Shown here piece by piece: positions 35,003-43,716 of a stretch of 64,000 nucleotides of DNA. The notes under the pieces are model-generated. The model did not search any database and was not told the origin of the DNA. It was given only the letters and a program-made list of their open reading frames with translations. How positions within the stretch are numbered: the stretch's first letter is position 1; every line of letters starts with the position of its first letter. Source of the DNA: CAVSQX01 sp963730225 (GTDB lineage: Bacteria > Planctomycetota > Phycisphaerae > Tepidisphaerales > Tepidisphaeraceae); NCBI GenBank assembly GCA_963730225.1, contig CAVSQX010000002.1:620001-684000 (forward strand). The letters run 5' to 3'. Both the position numbers and the translations under genes were made by a program.

Positions 35003-35884
35003 ATGGTCAATTATTTCATCGTTAAGCATGACCTCGAGTCATTTCAGGCTATGCCTGGATTTATATGGAACACCGGCACACCAAAAAAGAGGCCACCTAT
35101 CGGCTACAGGCGCGTTGCGAAAGGGGATCGATGGATCGAATTTGCTTACAAGCGCGACGAGGTCGACAACAAACCGTGCAGTATCGTCACAGGGTTCTAT
35201 GAATGCACGAAACCACATTGGTACGGCATAGTTCCATTAAGACAGGGCGCGCTGAGCGATTTAGAGGAAGGGCAAGCTAAAAGAATCAAGTCTTATTACG
35301 AAGGGCAAAATGCGCACCTGATCAAGGGGAAAAAATGCGAGGGATATCAGCCCCCTCACCCAGTTACGGTGCCTTCGATTGGCGAAATGCTGGAAAAGAA
35401 TATCCAGCCGCGCGTATCCGTTGCCAGGATAGAAAAGAAGGATTTTGAAAAGATTAGGAGCGCGACAGAAGAAAGAGAACTGGACCCGCGGAGGATTCCG
35501 GTGTTGAAACGTGAACCACTCAACGAGCAAGAAGTTCTGTCAGTGGTTGTTGGCGGGTTTAAGAAACTCGGTATCGACGAATTGCTCAAGGTCCAAACAC
35601 GATTCCCCGACGTGCTCGCCAAGGTTAGTGGCAAAGAAGTGTATTTCGAGCTTGAAGTCGATAGCCTCGGGTTTTTGAATCATCTGGACGATTTGCGGCG
35701 TAACTCCAAATCCAAAAATATCCGACAAGCGAGGCTCAAAGATACAGGCGACGACAGAATTATAGCCATTCTTTGCTGGGTCAATGGAGATAGGCGTGGT
35801 GAGTTGAGGAAAAGCGTCCCCCACCTACGCATATTTGAGCTTCAGTCGCTGCTTCGCAAGCGGGGGAAGATCAACTGGCGTTAG
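35003..35884 (+). CDS. EVE-like domain fused to a nuclease-like domain, low-GC insert
   Basis: 293 aa from ATG 35003; the frame is open from 34844, but the EVE-like fold begins at VNYFIVKHDLESF. N-terminal motifs (WNTGTPKKRPPIGYRR, KGDRWIEFAYKRD, VTGFYECTKPHWYG) resemble PUA-like readers of modified bases. A Lys-rich linker leads to a C-terminal domain with D203-x12-E216-x-E218 (FPDVLAKVSGKEVYFELEVDS), a BamHI-like E-x-E version of the PD-(D/E)xK site, then LDDLRRNSK and IIAILCWVNGD. GC is clearly lower than in neighbours (25 and 29 G/C in two 60-base lines I counted), so recent transfer is likely. The role is inferred. Confidence 0.65.
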   Translation: MVNYFIVKHDLESFQAMPGFIWNTGTPKKRPPIGYRRVAKGDRWIEFAYKRDEVDNKPCSIVTGFYECTKPHWYGIVPLRQGALSDLEEGQAKRIKSYYEGQNAHLIKGKKCEGYQPPHPVTVPSIGEMLEKNIQPRVSVARIEKKDFEKIRSATEERELDPRRIPVLKREPLNEQEVLSVVVGGFKKLGIDELLKVQTRFPDVLAKVSGKEVYFELEVDSLGFLNHLDDLRRNSKSKNIRQARLKDTGDDRIIAILCWVNGDRRGELRKSVPHLRIFELQSLLRKRGKINWR

Positions 35885-35894
35885 CCAATTTGCG

Positions 35895-36119
35895 TCAATG
35901 CCGCCAATCCGGCGGGTCGTCGTGGTAGACGTGGGCTTCATCGTAATATCCGCCGTGCCACATGTGTTGGTCGTCGTAATAGCCGTGATGGTGATAGCCG
36001 TGTTCGTCCACGACCTCCACCGGGCCGGGTGTGCGAACGACGCATCCGGCAACGCTGCCGACGGCGATTATGCCGAGGCCTAGAATTGCGGGGGAAATCC
36101 ATTTGGAAATTGCGTTCAT
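35895..36119 (-). CDS. Small His/Tyr-rich lipoprotein
   Basis: 74 aa. Basic start (MNAISKWISP), hydrophobic segment, then a lipobox AVGSVAGC with Cys at residue 26. The mature part is short and rich in His, Tyr and Asp (HGYHHHGYYDDQHMWHGGYYDEAHVYHDDPPDWRH). The composition could bind metal ions, but this is only suggestive. It ends 11 bases from the convergent EVE-like gene. ATG 36119 is followed directly by the signal peptide, supporting the start. Confidence 0.7.
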   Translation of the reverse strand: MNAISKWISPAILGLGIIAVGSVAGCVVRTPGPVEVVDEHGYHHHGYYDDQHMWHGGYYDEAHVYHDDPPDWRH

Positions 36120-36223
36120 GATTCTGCTCCTCGATCAGCGGTTGCGATACGGTGATCTCGTTGAGCAGAGAATAACGCCGCGGACGAGGAAGCCGGAACG
36201 TCAATAATCCGGCAAGCGTCGGT

Positions 36224-36435
36224 TCATCTGGCGGCGAGCAGTTTTTCGGCGCGTTTGAGAATGTCGTTCTCCATCACCATGCGGCCGGCCAGCCCGACGA
36301 GATCCTGAAGCTCGTCGAGAAGATCGTTGCGTCGGTCGTGGTCGAGGCGTGATCGGGCTTGTCGGCGCCGGCGGCTTGGAGCTGGCGGAAGGCGGAAAGA
36401 AGGGAAGCGATTTTCTGGAGGTCGGGAGCGGGCAT
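36224..36435 (-). pseudogene. Possible small broken gene
   Basis: From ATG 36435, MPAPDLQKIASLLSAFRQLQ runs into a low-quality stretch. A shifted frame gives a clean helical continuation (DLLDELQDLVGLAGRMVMEN... LKRAEKLLAAR) ending at 36224. The combined 70-codon product would be all-helical. No ribosome-binding site is seen and no family recognised. The rest of the 36120-36559 gap holds only the palindrome at 36537. Confidence 0.22.
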
Positions 36436-36536
36436 GGGGGGGATTGTCAATGTGATACGGGAAGACGCAATGGGCCGTGGTGGCATCCGGTCCGACAAGT
36501 CGGCCATGCTCGTCGGGGCGGTGATGCTTTACGGAA

Positions 36537-36555
36537 CCGCGGATGACATCCGCGG
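36537..36555. repeat. Palindrome CCGCGGATG/CATCCGCGG at the PEP-CTERM gene 3' end
   Basis: Perfect 9-bp arms around a single A, 4 bases beyond the PEP-CTERM stop codon. Five T follow it on the plus strand (36557-36561), the wrong side for terminating the minus-strand gene. It could stop plus-strand read-through or be a dispersed palindromic repeat like those near 39.9 and 51.5 kb. Confidence 0.6.
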
Positions 36556-36559
36556 CTTT

Positions 36560-37534
36560 TTACTGCTCGGAGATGGGAACGGTTATTTGCCGGCGCTGTG
36601 AGCGGGGGCGAAGCAATAGAATCGACAGGCTCAAGCCGGCCAGCGCGATGCTGGCAGGTTCGGGGACGACGGTTTCGGTCAGGGCGTTGACGCGGATGTC
36701 GCTGCCGTCGCCGCCGTTGTTGTCGTAGATGGCGAAGGCGGCGGGGCCGCCGGTGGACATGTCGATCTGGCCGCCGTCGGCGAAGGTGCTGCCTTCGTGG
36801 CCGGCGGAGGTGATGGTGAAATCGCCGGAATTGTCGTTGAGGGAAATAGTGATCGTGTCGGCGGCGGCGGAGTTGATCGTCAACGCTCTGGAGCTGGATC
36901 CGGAATGGGCGGCGTCGGTTGAGAACAACTGGAAGTTGGTCTGGTTCGCGTCGGTCACATCGAAACCGGCTCCGCCGCCGTTGCAGAACAGGTTCAGCAG
37001 AACATTGCCGGTGGAATCGAGAAGTTCGAAGCCAAGCTGGCTGGTGGGGCTGCCGGAGTTGGCTGCGCGAAGACTGGCGAGGGATTCGATGAAGGAGAAT
37101 GACGATCCGGCCCCGGTGAGCGAGGTAACGAAGGGGCGGGTGGCGGTCAGGATGCTGCTGTTGAGCGGAGCGCCGGTGGCGGAACTGCTGTTGGGATTTC
37201 CGTTGTCGAAGACGTCGAAGACGGGAGCGGGATTGCGGGTGGCATCGTTGGTGGAGGTGCTGACGAATCCGTCGCCGTTGCCGGTGCCGGGGCCGTTGCT
37301 CAGGGTTGCGCCGGTGGCGGGGGGATTTTCGGTGTCGACGACAGTCCACGGCAAGAAGCCGGTGCCGCCGTTGAGACCGTTGAACTCGGTGGTCACGGTG
37401 TCGCCGCTGCCGGCGACGTAGGGGGAATTGCTGGCGCTGTCGGAAGCGACGACGGCAGCGTGAAGGCCGTTTGAGAAGGCAAGACCGGCGATTGCCGCAC
37501 CGATAACGGGTGAAATCTTACGAATTTGCCGCAT
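36560..37534 (-). CDS. PEP-CTERM sorted extracellular protein
   Basis: 324 aa from ATG 37534, after GGAGGAGA. It has an N-terminal signal peptide (ISPVIGAAIAGLAFSNGLHA) and a Ser/Thr/Gly/Asn-rich, beta-type mature region with no enzyme motifs. It ends in a typical PEP-CTERM tag: VVPEPASIALAGLSLSILLL followed by RPRSQRR. This tag is recognised and cut by exosortase on the way to the cell surface; no exosortase gene lies in the window. Composition suggests an exopolysaccharide- or biofilm-associated protein. Confidence 0.88.
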   Translation of the reverse strand: MRQIRKISPVIGAAIAGLAFSNGLHAAVVASDSASNSPYVAGSGDTVTTEFNGLNGGTGFLPWTVVDTENPPATGATLSNGPGTGNGDGFVSTSTNDATRNPAPVFDVFDNGNPNSSSATGAPLNSSILTATRPFVTSLTGAGSSFSFIESLASLRAANSGSPTSQLGFELLDSTGNVLLNLFCNGGGAGFDVTDANQTNFQLFSTDAAHSGSSSRALTINSAAADTITISLNDNSGDFTITSAGHEGSTFADGGQIDMSTGGPAAFAIYDNNGGDGSDIRVNALTETVVPEPASIALAGLSLSILLLRPRSQRRQITVPISEQ

Positions 37535-37762
37535 TTTCTCTTCTCCTCCAGACGAATGATGTTCCAAGTCACATCAAATCAGCCATTTACATCGAGAGAT
37601 ATGCTGTTCCGCCCCCGCGCCTGAATCAACCTCAACCCCAAGCGCTGGAGCCATAACTAGGACGAATATGGCACAAAATCCACGCAATCGCCAGTCTTAA
37701 TTGCGCCAAACATTCTCCGAATTGCGTCAATTCAGCAATTATTCTACAAAATGGGGGCGTTT

Positions 37763-39721
37763 TTACGGATTCTCGATGATGGTGACGCGGTCTGGGGATT
37801 CGGGGACCATCTGAACGGCGGTGGTGTCGTGGTAGAAGCGGATTTTTCCGGAGATGCGAACGGTTTTGCCGGGCAGCGTGGCTTGGACGCTGCCGTTGAA
37901 GGCGGCGTCCATCTTTTCGAACATGCCGCTGGACTGGAAATAGACCACCTCGAAGGCATCGGGGCCGCTGGCTCCCTGGAAGTGGATGTGAAACACTTTG
38001 CCGGTGCTGCTGGGACCGGCCGAGGTAACTTTGCCTTGAACGACGGCGATGTTGTCGGGATGAGCAGGATCTTTGCCGTCGGCGATGAGGCGAAGTGCGT
38101 CGATGTCCCAGGGATGAAAGACGCCGGTCGGAATCGCCGTCGCTGCGAATGGCGATGAGGCATGGGCAACGGCAGGCGTCGGAGCCGGGGGCGGCAAAGC
38201 GGGCTGAGTTGCGGGTGCGACGGAAGTCTTTGCCTGCGGAGTTGGTGGTTGCACGATGGGAGTTACGATGGGAGTCGGGTCGGTGGGCGGGGGCATTCGC
38301 AGCACGGATGCAACGGTGGTCTTCACACCCACGGAATTGTGCAGCACGTAAAAAGCGATGGCGATGGCGGCGAGCCCCAAACCGGCGACGATCCCGGCCA
38401 TCGGCGCCAGAATTCGGCGCGGCCGAGGAGCGATGGTGGCCACAGGGATATGCGCGGCGTTGGAATACGGAAAAGCGCCCGAGGATTGCGCGGGTGAGTA
38501 GATGGCGTCAATTCGGTCGGCGGTCGCGGCAACGGCCTGGGCCAGGACGGCAAGATCATTTGCCGCCGCGATTCGATTCGCCGACACGGGAGCCGGCTGA
38601 AGATGGCCGCTGGAATGCGAGCCGTGGTTGGGGGTGAGGGGTCGCATGGCGCCGATGGAAGCGATGCCGCCCAGCGAGCTGCTGCTGGCGAATGAGCCGC
38701 TCAAGTTGGCGGCGCTGCTGGCACCCATTGCCGGGGCGGATACGCCTGGCAGGTGCGAACCGGCCGGGGAGGTTTGGACGGCGGCGCCGGCCAGGGGAAT
38801 GGTGAAAACGCGAAGCAAGCGGGAGAACTGCTCCATGGAGGCGAATCGCTTGCCGGGGTCTTTGTCCATGGTGCGGGCGACGGCCTGGGCCAGGCCGTCG
38901 GGCAAGTCGGGACGAAAGGTGCGAAGATCGGGTACGGGCTGTTCGAGGTGGGCCCGCATGGTGCCGTCGCGGCCGTTGGCCACGAAGGGCGGGCGGCCGG
39001 TGAGCAGATAAAACAGGGTCGCGCCCAGGCTGTACATGTCGGAGAAGGCGTCGGCACAGGTGCCGCGGATGACTTCCGGGGCGACGAACAGCGCGGTGCC
39101 GACGCGGCGATTGCGGTCGGTAATGGCGGCGTCGGACATGTCGTCGTCGATCACGGCCAGCCCGAAATCGGTGACTTTGCAGCGGCCGTGGCGGGAGAGC
39201 ATGAGATTGGCGGGCTTGACGTCGCGGTGGATGACGCCGACGGCGTGAGCGGCGGCGAGGGCTTCGGCGGCCTCGGCGGTCAACTGGCAGGCGCGATGAA
39301 CATCCAGCGGGCCCGAGGCGTCGACCAATTCAGCCAGGCTGCCGCCTTCGAGCAACTCCATGGCGATGTAGCAGACTTTGCCGAATTCACCGGCCTCGTA
39401 AATCTGCACGACATGCGGATGCTCCAGCGCGGCGGCGGCGCGGGCTTCGGTGATGAAGCGCTGGGCATTGGGATTGATCTGCCCGTTGCGATCGTAAAGG
39501 GAAATGACTTTCAGGGCGACGCGACGCTGGAGAGTTTTGTCGTCGGCGCGGAAGACGCGGCCCATCGCTCCCTGGCCGATGAGAGCCTGAAGCCGAAATC
39601 GGCCGACACGTTTTCCCAGCCATTTGGGCGCGGATTGATTGGAGTTGGGTTCCCCAGAAGCGGGATCGGCTGAGCCGCCAGCGGGCGGGGCCTGCCCCGA
39701 CGGTTTGGAAGTCTCGGCCAT
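37763..39721 (-). CDS. Membrane Ser/Thr protein kinase (PknB-type)
   Basis: 652 aa. An N-terminal Hanks-type kinase domain has the Gly loop GQGAMGRVFRADD, VALKV lysine, HRDVKPANLML with catalytic D167, DFGLA and a FVAPEV activation-end motif. A Ser/Ala-rich linker follows, then one membrane helix (ILAPMAGIVAGLGLAAIAIAFYVL near 485-510), a Pro-rich segment and a small C-terminal domain (KVFHIHFQGASGPDAFEVVYF), probably extracytoplasmic. I choose ATG 39721, 8 bases after GGAGG; ATG 39736 is an alternative. Confidence 0.93.
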   Translation of the reverse strand: MAETSKPSGQAPPAGGSADPASGEPNSNQSAPKWLGKRVGRFRLQALIGQGAMGRVFRADDKTLQRRVALKVISLYDRNGQINPNAQRFITEARAAAALEHPHVVQIYEAGEFGKVCYIAMELLEGGSLAELVDASGPLDVHRACQLTAEAAEALAAAHAVGVIHRDVKPANLMLSRHGRCKVTDFGLAVIDDDMSDAAITDRNRRVGTALFVAPEVIRGTCADAFSDMYSLGATLFYLLTGRPPFVANGRDGTMRAHLEQPVPDLRTFRPDLPDGLAQAVARTMDKDPGKRFASMEQFSRLLRVFTIPLAGAAVQTSPAGSHLPGVSAPAMGASSAANLSGSFASSSSLGGIASIGAMRPLTPNHGSHSSGHLQPAPVSANRIAAANDLAVLAQAVAATADRIDAIYSPAQSSGAFPYSNAAHIPVATIAPRPRRILAPMAGIVAGLGLAAIAIAFYVLHNSVGVKTTVASVLRMPPPTDPTPIVTPIVQPPTPQAKTSVAPATQPALPPPAPTPAVAHASSPFAATAIPTGVFHPWDIDALRLIADGKDPAHPDNIAVVQGKVTSAGPSSTGKVFHIHFQGASGPDAFEVVYFQSSGMFEKMDAAFNGSVQATLPGKTVRISGKIRFYHDTTAVQMVPESPDRVTIIENP

Positions 39722-39883
39722 CGGCGTCGCCTCCATACGATCGCAGTTTGCGAAACAAGCCAGTACGTCCAACGGTTCTGATCGAACGCACGCACGACGC
39801 ATCATGCCAGTGGCGGGCGCGAACCTTCGGGAATGGAGTGTATCACATTCGGGAGCGGTCGCAATGAAACGGGCGCGGGAAAT

Positions 39884-39911
39884 CCGGGCCGACGGGGTAC
39901 CCCTGGCCCGG
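39884..39911. repeat. CCGGGCC/GGCCCGG palindromic repeat, copy 1
   Basis: CCGGGCC (39884-39890) and GGCCCGG (39905-39911) flank a 14-base middle that itself contains GGGGTACCCC. The full unit starts ATCCGGGCCGACGG. It lies between the kinase start and the GH59 3' end. Two more copies follow at 42753 and 43679. Confidence 0.9.
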
Positions 39912-39923
39912 CGTGGGGAAGGA

Positions 39924-42005
39924 TTAGGGGTAATAGATTGGGGATGAGTCCTGCGCGAAAAGAGTCGGAGGGACGGGGCCGCCGTTAACGTGGTTGATGA
40001 GCAGGTTGTCGAACAGTGCGCTGTTGCGAGCGGTGCCTTCGCCGCAGGTGATCAGGCCGGCCAGGCCGTGGGCGTGCTCGGCGTTCTGTACGGTGATGAC
40101 GGGGATGTTGTCGACCAGGACAGTGATGGTCTGCTTTTCGAAACGCAGCTTCAGGTTGTGCCAGCGGTCCCATTTCCAGTCGGCGGCCTGGCCGATGGCG
40201 AGTTGGCGATCGCGCGAGCCTTTGTAGCGGGCGTCGGCAGTGTAGAGAGCGCAGCCGCCGTCGGGGTAGAGGCGGGCATAGTAGCCGTCGGGGTTGCCGT
40301 CCCAGCCGTTGCCGGTGTTGGTGATTCGTCCCATGACGCCGGCCCAGCCGTTGTCGTCGAAGAAAATATCGGAGCTGATTTCGTAGTCGGTCCAGTTCGG
40401 ATCGCCCAGGATGGTGTAGGGCATCCATTCGGGAGCCCAGCTTTGGGCTTTTTGTGTGACGACCTGGCGAAGACATTGGCCGGTGTGATCGGGGCGATCG
40501 GCGAGTTCGAAAACGCCGCAGATGTCGGCGGTGTAGTGGGGGAGATATCCCCATTGCTCTGCGGGGCCGTAGTGATCGAAGGTTTCGAAGTAGGGAAACG
40601 GAAAGGATGCGTCATCGGGGATGTCGGGAAAGATTCCTTTCTGCTGGCCGGTGGTGGTGGAGAGGGAATAGATGGCGTCGGGATCGAAGGTGATGGTGAA
40701 GGTATGATCGGCGTTGGGGGTGATGTCGGCCTGGCGAATGAATTGCTCGGAGCGGGTGGATTTCCAGACGCACAAGTTGTGGGTGGAAAGATCTGCGGGG
40801 ATTTTGAAGGTGATCTGCTGCGGAGCCGTGGCGGCGGCGGTTTCGGCGATGATGCTGAAGTTGCCGTCAGAGGATCGCAGCGTCACGACGGTGCCGCCGG
40901 CGGAGAGGGCGGTGCAGGCGCTGGGAATGTAGTGCCAGCCGATCTGCGTGAATTGGCCGTAGTGAGCGTAGGCCCAGATGATCGGCTTGAGAGAGTAGTG
41001 CCCGGACCACGGTGAACGGGCGAAAAGCGCAGGTGGCTGATCGGCGTAGGGTTCGATGCCGTAGGTCGAACCAGCCAGATACCAGTTGACGATTTTGGTC
41101 GCGCCTCGAGAAATGAAATTGTCGTTGAACAGATGCACGGCTCCGATGGCGCAGGCAAATTCATCCTTGAAGAATCGGCCTTCGCCGTCGTAGACGTGCT
41201 CTTCGGTGTTCCAGAGCGGCTTGTTCGAGGCAGCGATCGTCTGCTGAACCGCCGGCGGGAACGGGCCCATCGTCATGGTGTGGTTCGAGATGATGTTGAT
41301 GTCGGCGGCGAACTGCGGATCGGTCTTGAGCTGGGGAATCCAATCCCACATGTAACGATTGCCGGGATTGTCGAAGCCGTGAATGCGGACGTGAGTCAGG
41401 CCGGCGGCGTCGAGGGTGGGGCGGAAAATTTTCACCCAACTGGTGACCGCGCCGCGTTCGTTGCGGCAGCCGATGGCGTCGAGATCAAGGCCGTAGTGAG
41501 TCTTCAAACCGAGAATCCATTTGACGTAGTAGTCGGCCATGTCCTGCGACCAGAATTGGCCGTCGCCGATCCAGCCGGGGCAACCCCAGGCGCAGGCGTC
41601 GAGGGTGAGATCGGGGTTGCGTTTTTTCGCCTGGGACATGAGCCACCATTCGTAGCCGCGGGAATAATTTTCGTCGGTGCGGCTGCGCATGTGCGTGGGT
41701 TCGGAGCCCTGGGTGGAATTGCCGTCGCTGCCGACTTCGACGTAGAGGGTTTGCATCGACGCGGCGAATTTTGGTTTGAAGAGAATGTCGAGAATCTGAT
41801 CGCGTTGTTTTTGGGGATAGTCTTTCAGAAGGACGGAAGTTGCCCCGCCGCCGCTGACGGCGCCGATGCCGTCGAAGGATTTGGAGGGGGTGGTGGTGTC
41901 GAGGATGATGGTCTGGTTGGTGGCGGCTGCGAAAATGGAATGGGCGGTCGATTGAATGAGACCGGCAAGAATGGAAAACCAGCAGAGCGCAGAAATGCGG
42001 TGCAT
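39924..42005 (-). CDS. Secreted GH59 galactocerebrosidase-like beta-galactosidase
   Basis: 693 aa from ATG 42005, with a signal peptide (ALCWFSILAGLIQSTAHSIFA). The TIM-barrel start FDGIGAVSGGGATSVLL and FKPKFAASMQTLYVEVGSDGN are GH59 hallmarks, as are ENYSRGYEWWLMSQAKKRNP and CPGWIGDGQFW. The acid/base Glu is E183 in CRNERGA and the nucleophile is about E268 in WNTEEHVYDG, positions close to the mammalian GALC pair. A C-terminal lectin-like domain follows (GWAGVMGRITNTGNGWDGNP). It should release beta-linked galactose outside the cytoplasm; the natural substrate is unknown. Confidence 0.9.
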   Translation of the reverse strand: MHRISALCWFSILAGLIQSTAHSIFAAATNQTIILDTTTPSKSFDGIGAVSGGGATSVLLKDYPQKQRDQILDILFKPKFAASMQTLYVEVGSDGNSTQGSEPTHMRSRTDENYSRGYEWWLMSQAKKRNPDLTLDACAWGCPGWIGDGQFWSQDMADYYVKWILGLKTHYGLDLDAIGCRNERGAVTSWVKIFRPTLDAAGLTHVRIHGFDNPGNRYMWDWIPQLKTDPQFAADINIISNHTMTMGPFPPAVQQTIAASNKPLWNTEEHVYDGEGRFFKDEFACAIGAVHLFNDNFISRGATKIVNWYLAGSTYGIEPYADQPPALFARSPWSGHYSLKPIIWAYAHYGQFTQIGWHYIPSACTALSAGGTVVTLRSSDGNFSIIAETAAATAPQQITFKIPADLSTHNLCVWKSTRSEQFIRQADITPNADHTFTITFDPDAIYSLSTTTGQQKGIFPDIPDDASFPFPYFETFDHYGPAEQWGYLPHYTADICGVFELADRPDHTGQCLRQVVTQKAQSWAPEWMPYTILGDPNWTDYEISSDIFFDDNGWAGVMGRITNTGNGWDGNPDGYYARLYPDGGCALYTADARYKGSRDRQLAIGQAADWKWDRWHNLKLRFEKQTITVLVDNIPVITVQNAEHAHGLAGLITCGEGTARNSALFDNLLINHVNGGPVPPTLFAQDSSPIYYP

Positions 42006-42114
42006 GGGAGAATGATTCAAAGTTGGAGGCGATGCGTCAAGCGGTTGCTGCAAGCGGTTTTCGGCGCTTTTCATAGCGGCGAATTTGCGGTCGGCGGAGG
42101 ATACACTGTCGAGA

Positions 42115-42741
42115 ATGAAGCAAACGACGATAGTCATCTTCACCGCGTTGCGGATGGAAAGCCGGGCGGTGGAACGGGCACTGAAGGGAGTGGGGCGGCC
42201 GGTGGAGATTCACACGATTGGGATCGGAGCCAGGCGGGTGCCGTCGGTTTTGCCGAAAGATTTGGGGACGATCATCATGGCGGGATTGGCGGGAGCGCTG
42301 GATCCGGCGCTGCGGATTGGGGAAGTCGTTGTGGATGATCCGGGAGCATTGGTGCCGCAGAAATTATCGTTGCGGCGGGGGAGGATTCTCACGGCGGAGC
42401 GGATTGTGGCTACCAGCGAGGAGAAAGCGAAGTTGTTCGCTGAAACCGGTGCGGCGGCGGTGGATATGGAACAGGCGGATGTGCAGAAATTGGCGAAGCG
42501 GCGCGGGGTGGGATTCATCGGTGTGCGGGCGATCAGTGATACGGCGGATGAGGCGGTGAATCCGAAGATTCTATCGATGGTGGATGAGATCGGCCGGCCC
42601 AAACCGATGGCGATGGCGGCGGCGCTGATGAGCGATCCGGATTTGGTGAAGCAGGTGATTCGGTTGGGAAAAAATGCGAAAGTGGCGTGCGGTCGGCTGG
42701 GAGAAGCGGTGCGGATGATCGTGGAGAATTTGGCGGGTTGA
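42115..42741 (+). CDS. PNP/UDP-phosphorylase family protein (possible HpnG)
   Basis: 208-aa nucleoside phosphorylase/nucleosidase fold. It has TALRMESRAVERAL, the IIMAGLAGALDPALRIGEVVV core, and AAAVDMEQADVQKLAKRRGVGFIGVRAISDTAD with the ME of the substrate site. Relatives include MTA/SAH nucleosidase and HpnG, which removes adenine from adenosylhopane. Because HpnH lies 8 kb away, HpnG is attractive but unproven. I start at ATG 42115; the frame continues 10 codons upstream. It is divergent from the GH59 gene, with a palindromic repeat just after it. Confidence 0.72.
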   Translation: MKQTTIVIFTALRMESRAVERALKGVGRPVEIHTIGIGARRVPSVLPKDLGTIIMAGLAGALDPALRIGEVVVDDPGALVPQKLSLRRGRILTAERIVATSEEKAKLFAETGAAAVDMEQADVQKLAKRRGVGFIGVRAISDTADEAVNPKILSMVDEIGRPKPMAMAAALMSDPDLVKQVIRLGKNAKVACGRLGEAVRMIVENLAG

Positions 42742-42752
42742 GCCGGAGGAAT

Positions 42753-42780
42753 CCGGGCCGACGGAGTACCTCTGGCCCGG
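42753..42780. repeat. CCGGGCC/GGCCCGG palindromic repeat, copy 2
   Basis: CCGGGCC (42753-42759) and GGCCCGG (42774-42780) around a 14-base centre containing GGAGTACCTC. Base changes relative to copy 1 (GGGGTACCCC) are compensatory, so the inner stem is kept. It sits between the phosphorylase stop and the PhyH start and would lie in the PhyH leader RNA. Confidence 0.9.
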
Positions 42781-42801
42781 CTTGCGGGGAAGATTGGAAA
42801 T

Positions 42802-43674
42802 ATGCGCATCAGTGAAAAACAAATCGCGCATTTGCTGCGGCATGGGTATGTGATCGTGCCGAAGTTTCTGACCGATGCGGAGGTGACGGCGGCGCGGGAG
42901 AACATGCTGAGCTACGTTCCCACGGCGGAGGAATTGGCGGCGACGCCGCAGCGGTATGGGTGGATTTACGATGACGCCGAGCATTTGCAGACGGAGTTTC
43001 CGTTTGTCGGAGAAGCGCTGAACGATGTTTCAACGCATCCGGAAATCATCGGGTTTGTGGAGAAAATTCTGGCCAGTTCGGATGTGTTGCTGAGCCAGTC
43101 GGCGATCTGGGCGAAGTACGCCGGGACGGGGGATTTTGAGCAGGGGCTGCATCTGGATTATCAGGGGAACACGCTGGTGGTTCCGCGCGAGGATGGCGAT
43201 TTCAGGCAGGTGAACATGATTGTTTACTACAGCGATGTCACGATGGAGATGGGGCCGACGTACGTGGTGTCGCAGGAGAAGACGCGGGATTTGCCGATGT
43301 GGCCGACGCATCGGACCCGGAAGAAAAATGGGGAGTTGTATGCGGCCGAGCGACCGGTGCTGACGGAGGCGGGGGATTTGCTGATTTTTGGAATGCGAAC
43401 GTGGCACCGCGCCAGCGCGATCACGGCCGAGAGCGGCGTGCGGTTGAGCCATCATCTGGTTTACCGCTGCGGACGGCACGGGTTTCAGGGATATCATCTG
43501 TGGTCGCGGTTTGGGGAGAACGCGGAATTGCAACGGTTCATCGCGCGGGCGACGCCGAGGCAAAGGGAGGTGCTGGGGTTTCCGAAGGTGGGGGATGGGT
43601 TTTGGAATGAGGAGACGATTGAGGGCGTGAAGTTGAGGTATCCGGGAATGGATGTGACGGTTTATGAACGGTAG
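42802..43674 (+). CDS. Phytanoyl-CoA dioxygenase (PhyH) family protein
   Basis: 290-aa Fe(II)/2-oxoglutarate-dependent oxygenase fold. The metal ligands appear as the His-x-Asp in QGLHLDYQGN and the distal His in GMRTWHRASAIT; a downstream Arg (GVRLSHHLVYR) would bind 2-oxoglutarate. N-terminal HGYVIVPKFLTDAEV is typical. The family hydroxylates varied small molecules, and the substrate here cannot be read from sequence. Third copies of the CCGGGCC repeat lie on both sides of the gene. Confidence 0.82.
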   Translation: MRISEKQIAHLLRHGYVIVPKFLTDAEVTAARENMLSYVPTAEELAATPQRYGWIYDDAEHLQTEFPFVGEALNDVSTHPEIIGFVEKILASSDVLLSQSAIWAKYAGTGDFEQGLHLDYQGNTLVVPREDGDFRQVNMIVYYSDVTMEMGPTYVVSQEKTRDLPMWPTHRTRKKNGELYAAERPVLTEAGDLLIFGMRTWHRASAITAESGVRLSHHLVYRCGRHGFQGYHLWSRFGENAELQRFIARATPRQREVLGFPKVGDGFWNEETIEGVKLRYPGMDVTVYER

Positions 43675-43678
43675 TGAT

Positions 43679-43708
43679 CCGGGCCGACGGGGGTACCCTT
43701 TGGCCCGG
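43679..43708. repeat. CCGGGCC/GGCCCGG palindromic repeat, copy 3
   Basis: CCGGGCC (43679-43685) and GGCCCGG (43702-43708) around a 16-base centre with GGGGGTACCCTT. It fills the 42-base space between the convergent PhyH and pepF genes, so it could end transcription from both sides. Confidence 0.9.
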
Positions 43709-43716
43709 CGTGGGAG

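Noticed and set aside
36537..36561. Rho-independent terminator for the PEP-CTERM gene
   Set aside because: The T-run follows the hairpin on the plus strand, whereas the gene is on the minus strand.
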